From NCBI GenBank assembly GCA_000435515.1, contig FR884184.1, positions 1 to 64,000 on the forward strand: a stretch of 64,000 nt of DNA, in the 5' to 3' direction. Positions within the stretch are counted from its first letter, which is position 1; every line of letters begins with the position of its first letter. This stretch comes from Firmicutes bacterium CAG:582. GTDB taxonomy: Bacteria > Bacillota_I > Bacilli_A > RF39 > UBA660. Below, one piece after another: positions 59,651 through 64,000 of this stretch. The notes below the pieces were generated by a model. The model was not told where the DNA came from. It saw nothing but the letters and a program-made list of their open reading frames with translations, and did no database searches. The position numbers were made by a program, and so were the translations under genes.

Positions 59651-61573
59651 ATGAAAAGTAAAATATATTTAATTAAAATTTTAATTGTTGTTATTAATAT
59701 AGTTGTTGTTTGGAGATTATATGATATTTGTATTGTCAATCATGAAAAATATGAGTATCTTTCTTCAATAACAAATGAAAAAATAATTGAATCTAATACT
59801 ACTTTAAGAGGTAGAATTTTGGACTGTAAAGGTAATGTTTTAGTGGATAATAAAGGTATAAAAGTTTTATATTATACTAAAATACCTGAAATAAAACTAA
59901 GTGAAGAAATTAAAATTGCTGAAAGTCTTGCTAAAGTAATTGATTTAAATGATTTTAGAGTTACGGATTTACAAATTAATGAATATGTTTATAAGAAATA
60001 TAAAACGGATATCGATAAAAGAATTAATAAAGAAAAATTAAAGAAATATAATGAAAGAAAGTTAAACGAAAACGATTATTTAAATTATAAATATAGTTTA
60101 ATAACAAATGAAGAAAAAACAAGTATTTCTAATCTAGAGGTATATATCTATAATCTTATGAATAGTGGATATAGTTACCAAGATAAAGTTATTAAAAAGA
60201 ATCTTACCGACGAAGAATTTACTATGATCAATGAGATGAATTTAAGTGGAATACGTGTAGATATTGATTATGTTCGAATATATAAATATGATACGTCTTT
60301 AAATCAAATTTTTGGCTCTATTGGGCCAATCACTAAAGAAAATAAGGCCAAATATCTAAATAATGGATATAAACTTAATTCAATTGTGGGAGTTTCTTTT
60401 TTAGAGAAAACTTATGAAAAATATTTGAAAGGAAGTGCACGTAAATACAAAATAAAAAGTGACAACACATTAGAAGTTGTTGATGAAGGAAAGAAGGGGA
60501 ATGATTTAGTTTTAACTATCGATATTGATAAACAAATTAAAATTGATAATGTTTTAAAAGAGGAAATAATTAATGCCAAAAAGTCTCCTAATACTAAGTA
60601 TTATAATGGGTCTAATATCGTCGTGAGTGATCCAACTAATGGACATATTATTGCTATGTCAAGCTATGAGTATAATAATGGTGCTTTGAATTATAATACG
60701 ATTGGAATATTAAAAAATTCATATACAGTCGGTTCTGTTGTCAAAGCTGCAAGTATGAGTACACTTTATAAATATAATGCCATACCTGGAGATAGGGTGA
60801 GGGATGCATGTGTTAAACTTTTCAGCCAAAATGAAAAGTGTTCATGGAAAAGTTTAGGCATAATCAATGATATTGATGCTCTAGCTTTTTCTTCTAATTA
60901 TTATCAATTTTTAGGAGCGATAAAACTATCCGGAATGGAATATAAATACAATATGAAATTTAATCCTGCTAGAGATGATTTTAACAAGTATCGTGACTAT
61001 TTTAAAACTTTAGGATTGGGTAGTAAAACAATGATAGATATCGATGGGGAAGATGTTGGAATACTTGGTAGTATGATAAGCGGTGATTTGCTTTTAAATT
61101 TAACAATTGGTCAATACGATACTTATACAACATTAATGCTAAATAATTATATTGCGACTATAGCAAATGGGAAATGCCGCTATAAACTAAAAATTGCTGA
61201 TAGTATTGTTGATGAATCTTCTAATAAACGAGTTATCAATAAGGATGAGATACTTAATAACTATGAAATAAGTGATGAAAATTACACAAGGATTAAGGCA
61301 GGACTAAGAAAAGTTGTTACAAATGGAACAGCTGCTTACTATATGGATAAAAAATACAATGCAAGTGGAAAAACAGGAACAAGTGAAACGTTTTATGGCG
61401 GAGCAAACACTTATACAAAATCATTTATAGCATACTTTCCAAGTGATGATCCAAAATATGCTCTAACTATTATTTCACCTAATATTTCTTATAAAAATAG
61501 TACAAGTAATTACAAATATCCTATAAATAGTAAACTATCTAGGAAAATTGCTAATATTTTGTTTGAAAATTAA
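59651..61573 (+). CDS. Class B penicillin-binding protein (transpeptidase)
   Basis: 640 residues. N-terminal membrane helix ('ILIVVINIVVVWRLYDI'), the PBP dimerisation part with 'LRGRILDCKGNVLV', and the transpeptidase with 'GSVVKAAS' (SxxK, ~residue 360), 'FSSNYYQF' (SxN) and 'SGKTGTSET' (KTG, ~571). No glycosyltransferase domain, so it cross-links only, in division or elongation. A divergent DUF2624-like gene lies just upstream. Confidence 0.93.
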   Translation: MKSKIYLIKILIVVINIVVVWRLYDICIVNHEKYEYLSSITNEKIIESNTTLRGRILDCKGNVLVDNKGIKVLYYTKIPEIKLSEEIKIAESLAKVIDLNDFRVTDLQINEYVYKKYKTDIDKRINKEKLKKYNERKLNENDYLNYKYSLITNEEKTSISNLEVYIYNLMNSGYSYQDKVIKKNLTDEEFTMINEMNLSGIRVDIDYVRIYKYDTSLNQIFGSIGPITKENKAKYLNNGYKLNSIVGVSFLEKTYEKYLKGSARKYKIKSDNTLEVVDEGKKGNDLVLTIDIDKQIKIDNVLKEEIINAKKSPNTKYYNGSNIVVSDPTNGHIIAMSSYEYNNGALNYNTIGILKNSYTVGSVVKAASMSTLYKYNAIPGDRVRDACVKLFSQNEKCSWKSLGIINDIDALAFSSNYYQFLGAIKLSGMEYKYNMKFNPARDDFNKYRDYFKTLGLGSKTMIDIDGEDVGILGSMISGDLLLNLTIGQYDTYTTLMLNNYIATIANGKCRYKLKIADSIVDESSNKRVINKDEILNNYEISDENYTRIKAGLRKVVTNGTAAYYMDKKYNASGKTGTSETFYGGANTYTKSFIAYFPSDDPKYALTIISPNISYKNSTSNYKYPINSKLSRKIANILFEN

Positions 61574-61626
61574 CTATATATATGCTAAAATACTTATAGT
61601 TTACAAGTGAGGAGGCTAGATTTTTT

Positions 61627-61806
61627 ATGGCAAAAGGAAAAACAGATGCTAGAACACCAATTGGATTAAAATGTACTAAATGTGGTTATATGATTAGACA
61701 TACTGAAAAAAACACAAAAAATACTACTGAGAAATTAGAATTAAATAAATATTGTCCAAAATGTAAATCAGTACAAGTATTTAAAGAAGCAAAAATTGGT
61801 AAATAG
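61627..61806 (+). CDS. rpmG: Ribosomal protein L33
   Basis: 59 residues, start ATG 61627 with GAGGAGG upstream. 'GLKCTKCGYM' and 'LNKYCPKCKSV' provide the two CxxC pairs of zinc-binding L33. Too short for most ORF callers. A basic ORF and efp follow closely. Confidence 0.95.
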   Translation: MAKGKTDARTPIGLKCTKCGYMIRHTEKNTKNTTEKLELNKYCPKCKSVQVFKEAKIGK

Positions 61807-61817
61807 AGGGATAATAC

Positions 61818-61988
61818 ATGAGTTATATTTATCATGGAACTATGCAAGATGTAATAGATTATGCTGAACTAATAAAACTTCAAGCTGGTTATTATTCTAA
61901 ACCAAAAAAAGTTGTTTGCTCACGTAAATCAAAATACAGCGTTGCTAAAAAATCAAATAGAAAAGTTTTAAGAAGAAAAATATATTAA
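61818..61988 (+). CDS. Small basic protein of unknown function between rpmG and efp
   Basis: 56 residues: acidic/aromatic start ('SYIYHGTMQDVIDYAELIK') then a Lys/Arg-rich half ending 'SNRKVLRRKIY'. Ribosome-binding site GAGGG before ATG 61818. The gene is 11 bp behind rpmG and 13 bp before efp, so it is in a translation operon. It could be a ribosome- or nucleic-acid-binding peptide; this is inference. Confidence 0.6.
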   Translation: MSYIYHGTMQDVIDYAELIKLQAGYYSKPKKVVCSRKSKYSVAKKSNRKVLRRKIY

Positions 61989-62001
61989 AAGGAGGATTTT
62001 C

Positions 62002-62562
62002 ATGAACATTAACATTAACGATATTAAAAACGGAATGACAATTATTATTGATGGAAAATTATGTTTAATTGAAGAATTCCAACACGTTAAACCTGGTAAG
62101 GGTTCAGCATTCATGAAGATGAAATTAAGAAACCTAAGAACTGGTGCTTTAGTTGAAGATACTTATAATACTAATATTAAGATCGAAAGAGCTAGAGTAG
62201 ATAGACTTCCTATGCAATATTTATATTCAATGGGAGATAATTATGTTTTTATGAATAATGAAACTTATGAGCAATTAGAAATTCCTGCTGAAAAGTTAAA
62301 AGATCAAATTAAATTCTTAAAAGAAGGTCTTGAAATAACTATTACGATGTATGAAGGTGAAATTCTTGGAATTACTTTACCTGAAAAAATCGAATTTGAA
62401 ATAGTTGAAACTAGTGAAGCAGTAAAAGGAAATACAACAAATAATGCTCAAAAAGATGCCAAAATAGAAACAGGATATGTTGTTAAAGTTCCATTATTTA
62501 TTAATCAAGGAGAAAAAATACTTATTTCAACTGCTGATGGTAAGTATGCTGGAAGAGCTTAG
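62002..62562 (+). CDS. efp: Elongation factor P
   Basis: 186 residues, three-domain EF-P. The loop carrying the modified Lys reads 'VKPGKGSAFMKMKLRNL' (PGKG), with the OB domain and 'VVKVPLFINQGEKILISTAD' in domain III. It rescues ribosomes at poly-proline. AAAGGAGG before ATG 62002. Confidence 0.96.
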   Translation: MNININDIKNGMTIIIDGKLCLIEEFQHVKPGKGSAFMKMKLRNLRTGALVEDTYNTNIKIERARVDRLPMQYLYSMGDNYVFMNNETYEQLEIPAEKLKDQIKFLKEGLEITITMYEGEILGITLPEKIEFEIVETSEAVKGNTTNNAQKDAKIETGYVVKVPLFINQGEKILISTADGKYAGRA

Positions 62563-62577
62563 TAATGGCTCTTTTTT
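62553..62577 (+). terminator. Terminator of the rpmG-efp unit
   Basis: AAGAGC / GCTCTT stem spanning the stop, then T. Confidence 0.8.
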
Positions 62578-62609
62578 TATGAAATAGTTGCTAAAGTATG
62601 TGTAAAGTA

Positions 62610-62639
62610 TTGACACATTATTAAAAATTTTGTTATGAT
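62610..62639 (+). promoter_or_regulatory. Promoter of the HTH regulator
   Basis: TTGACA (62610-62615), 18-bp spacer, TATGAT (62634-62639). Confidence 0.7.
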
Positions 62640-62671
62640 TGATATGTAAAATAGAGAAGGGACTTGACGTA

Positions 62672-63442
62672 ATGAAAGAGTTAAATAGATTATTAAGTGA
62701 GTTGGGTATATCGAAAGTTAGACTAGCAAAATATCTTGGAGTTTCAAGACAAATGGTTTATAATTATTTGGAATTTGAAAGTTTAAACAAATGGCCAAAA
62801 GAAAAAAAGATTTTACTATTAAAATTATTGGATATTGAAGATGGTGATGATGACACTATTGCAAAAATCAAGGTTAATACGGAATATTTGCTTGCAGTAG
62901 AGGATAGACTTAATGATGGTGTAAAAGAAAATCATGATAATGAGTTCTTGGATCTTAAAGGATTAAAAAAGGAAGAGCAAGCTTTAGTAAGTGATATTAC
63001 ATTCTTGATTAAGGAAAAATTAACTGATGATAATCACGAGGAAAATTTCTACGCTTTACAATACGTATATCATATGTTACAAAGTATGGATAATATTCCA
63101 GAAATTAAATATTTATTGGCTTATCTATCTAAATCTACTGGTTTTACATCACCTAATGTATTTAAATTTAATGAGGATAAACAATTTATATTTGAAGGTA
63201 TAATTCATTCTGCATTCTCTTTATATAACAGTGGGGGAGCTAGCAAGACAAAAGTTATAGAATCTCGTAATAGATTCATTGAAGATCTTGAAGAGAAAAA
63301 AGAAGAAGTTCTTACACGTACTCAACAATTAAACACTGTTAGAGTTCAAGCTTTAAGAGAACTTGGATATAATGCAATTAATCCAGATAATGCAGCCGAA
63401 GTTTTTGAAAAGATTGCTGAAATTCAATCAAGAAAAGTATAA
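62672..63442 (+). CDS. HTH-domain regulator
   Basis: 256 residues from ATG 62672 (AGAAGGGA upstream; the frame from 62639 overlaps the promoter). N-terminal helix-turn-helix 'LSELGISKVRLAKYLGVSRQ' resembles XRE/Cro-type DNA binding. The rest is helical with a C-terminal coiled coil ('RNRFIEDLEEKKEEVLTRTQ'). Target unknown. Terminator follows. Confidence 0.7.
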   Translation: MKELNRLLSELGISKVRLAKYLGVSRQMVYNYLEFESLNKWPKEKKILLLKLLDIEDGDDDTIAKIKVNTEYLLAVEDRLNDGVKENHDNEFLDLKGLKKEEQALVSDITFLIKEKLTDDNHEENFYALQYVYHMLQSMDNIPEIKYLLAYLSKSTGFTSPNVFKFNEDKQFIFEGIIHSAFSLYNSGGASKTKVIESRNRFIEDLEEKKEEVLTRTQQLNTVRVQALRELGYNAINPDNAAEVFEKIAEIQSRKV

Positions 63443-63461
63443 ACCTACTTTTCTTTTTATT
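63431..63461 (+). terminator. Terminator of the HTH gene
   Basis: AGAAAAGTA / TACTTTTCT stem over the stop, then T-rich. Confidence 0.85.
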
Positions 63462-63792
63462 TTGCTCTACTTCCCCTACCTACTTTGTTTTTAAATAGAG
63501 GAGAGTGCTTTTTATTATTTTATTTGTTAGTATGAATTACATATAGAGAAGTACTAAGAATATAAAAATAGAAGGTGTTATTAATGATATTTTTCATAAT
63601 ATAAATAATAATAAAATGTATTTATATTAGCAAGGTTAATAACTAACAATCTTTTATTTAAAAATATACAAGTTAACATAATATATATTATATGAAGTTA
63701 TATATTCTTTGAAATATTATTTATAGTTATTCATATTTAATTATTAATTCTAACTTATATATTTATTACTTATATTGTTTATTATAAAAAAA
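63462..63792. other. AT-rich stretch without visible genes
   Basis: No coding frame with a ribosome-binding site and no tRNA-like fold was seen on either strand. Confidence 0.5.
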
Positions 63793-63814
63793 ACTATATA
63801 GTTAACTATATAGT
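63793..63814 (-). terminator. Palindrome, probable terminator of the minus-strand gene at the end
   Basis: ACTATATAGTT/AACTATATAGT is a perfect 22-bp palindrome, followed on the minus strand by eight T. It lies 39 bp beyond the stop of the partial gene at the right edge. Confidence 0.6.
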
Positions 63815-63852
63815 ATATTTTTGCTTTTGATTTAAACTAAAAACGTTTTAAA

Positions 63853-64000
63853 TTATTTTTCACATAATATTTTTTTTGTAATATCATATTCATTATCATA
63901 TTTGCAAACACTGTAATCATCATCATAAGATTTACAATCATATGCATAAGAACATTTATTATCAAGGTCATCATTGATGTAATAATCAATTTCTTCAACT
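63853..64000 (-). CDS. C-terminal part of an unknown Asp/Tyr/Cys-rich protein (truncated by window edge)
   Basis: On the minus strand an open frame enters from the right edge and ends at TAA (rc 63853-63855) after about 49 residues. Composition is striking: repeated Cys spaced among Asp and Tyr ('NKCSYAYDCKSYDDDYSVCK'). No family recognised. A terminator-like palindrome follows, supporting that it is a real gene. Confidence 0.45.
   Translation of the reverse strand, partial: VEEIDYYINDDLDNKCSYAYDCKSYDDDYSVCKYDNEYDITKKILCEK

Noticed and set aside
63462..63792. tRNA or other structured RNA gene
   Set aside because: No cloverleaf, no conserved TTCGA loop and no acceptor-stem pairing were found; the same holds for the other gaps checked by eye.
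1..64000. Mycoplasma-type code (TGA = Trp)
   Set aside because: Several genes end naturally at TGA before terminators (for example 2690), and Trp positions in conserved motifs use TGG.

Overview
The window is a very AT-rich (roughly 70-75 % A+T by eye) stretch of a low-GC Gram-positive chromosome. TGA is used as a stop and Trp is encoded by TGG, so this is the standard bacterial code and not the Mycoplasma code. The gene content and local order are those of the Bacilli: rbgA-rnhB, hisS-aspS-gatCAB behind a T-box, rpsB-tsf, recU beside a class A PBP, spoVB/comN/rel/dtd, and rimM-trmD. An uncultured gut Bacilli lineage of the RF39 / Erysipelotrichia-like type fits best. That placement is inference, since no 16S or other marker was searched.

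Region 1 (about 1-7950) is accessory and eroded. It begins with the 3' end of a DHHW-type protein. Next come scraps of a flavodoxin and of a C39-like peptidase, then an intact glycosyltransferase / P-loop kinase pair. After these lies a graveyard: an antisense rpmA (L27) remnant, the middle and end of a serine recombinase carrying a nonsense codon and a frameshift, the C-terminal half of a Bro/antirepressor-type gene, and the N-terminus of a serine recombinase. Small cargo genes follow (metallophosphoesterase, NUDIX hydrolase, DinD, DUF1287), two of them trailed by copies of one short unknown ORF.

Region 2 (about 7980-33300) is core. It holds ribosome assembly (rbgA), rnhB, an LtaS-like phosphoglycerol transferase, topA, and a T-box-controlled hisS-aspS-gatC-gatA-gatB operon. 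Then come an unknown two-TM protein, a Rel-like HD protein, a secreted cadherin-like protein, an acyl-AMP ligase, a 7TM hybrid histidine kinase, a GNAT protein, an M29 aminopeptidase and rpsB-orf-tsf.

Region 3 (about 33300-51500) contains, on the minus strand, a PilB/GspE-type ATPase with a long acidic tail, a class A PBP and recU. On the plus strand are engB, a type IV prepilin-like protein, der, a YgjP-like metalloprotease, a SpoU methyltransferase, a large glycine-rich surface protein behind a poly-G promoter, a GDPD-like protein, rimM-trmD and tig. A SpoVB/MurJ-like flippase follows on the minus strand.

Region 4 (about 51500-64000) contains comN, a long Rel protein, dtd, a TMEM43-family protein, YrzE- and YigZ-like genes, uvrC, a class B PBP, rpmG, efp and an HTH regulator.

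The most striking observations are these. (1) Two Rel/SpoT homologues show complementary active-site loss: one keeps the HD hydrolase motifs and has lost synthetase residues, the other is the reverse. (2) A G8 tract lies in the -35/-10 spacer of the promoter of the glycine-rich surface protein, the classic layout of a phase-variable promoter. (3) A G11 tract inside a 25-bp duplication covers the rpsB ribosome-binding site and start codon; it is either an assembly artefact or a frame switch. (4) A gene lies between two identical 32-bp terminators.
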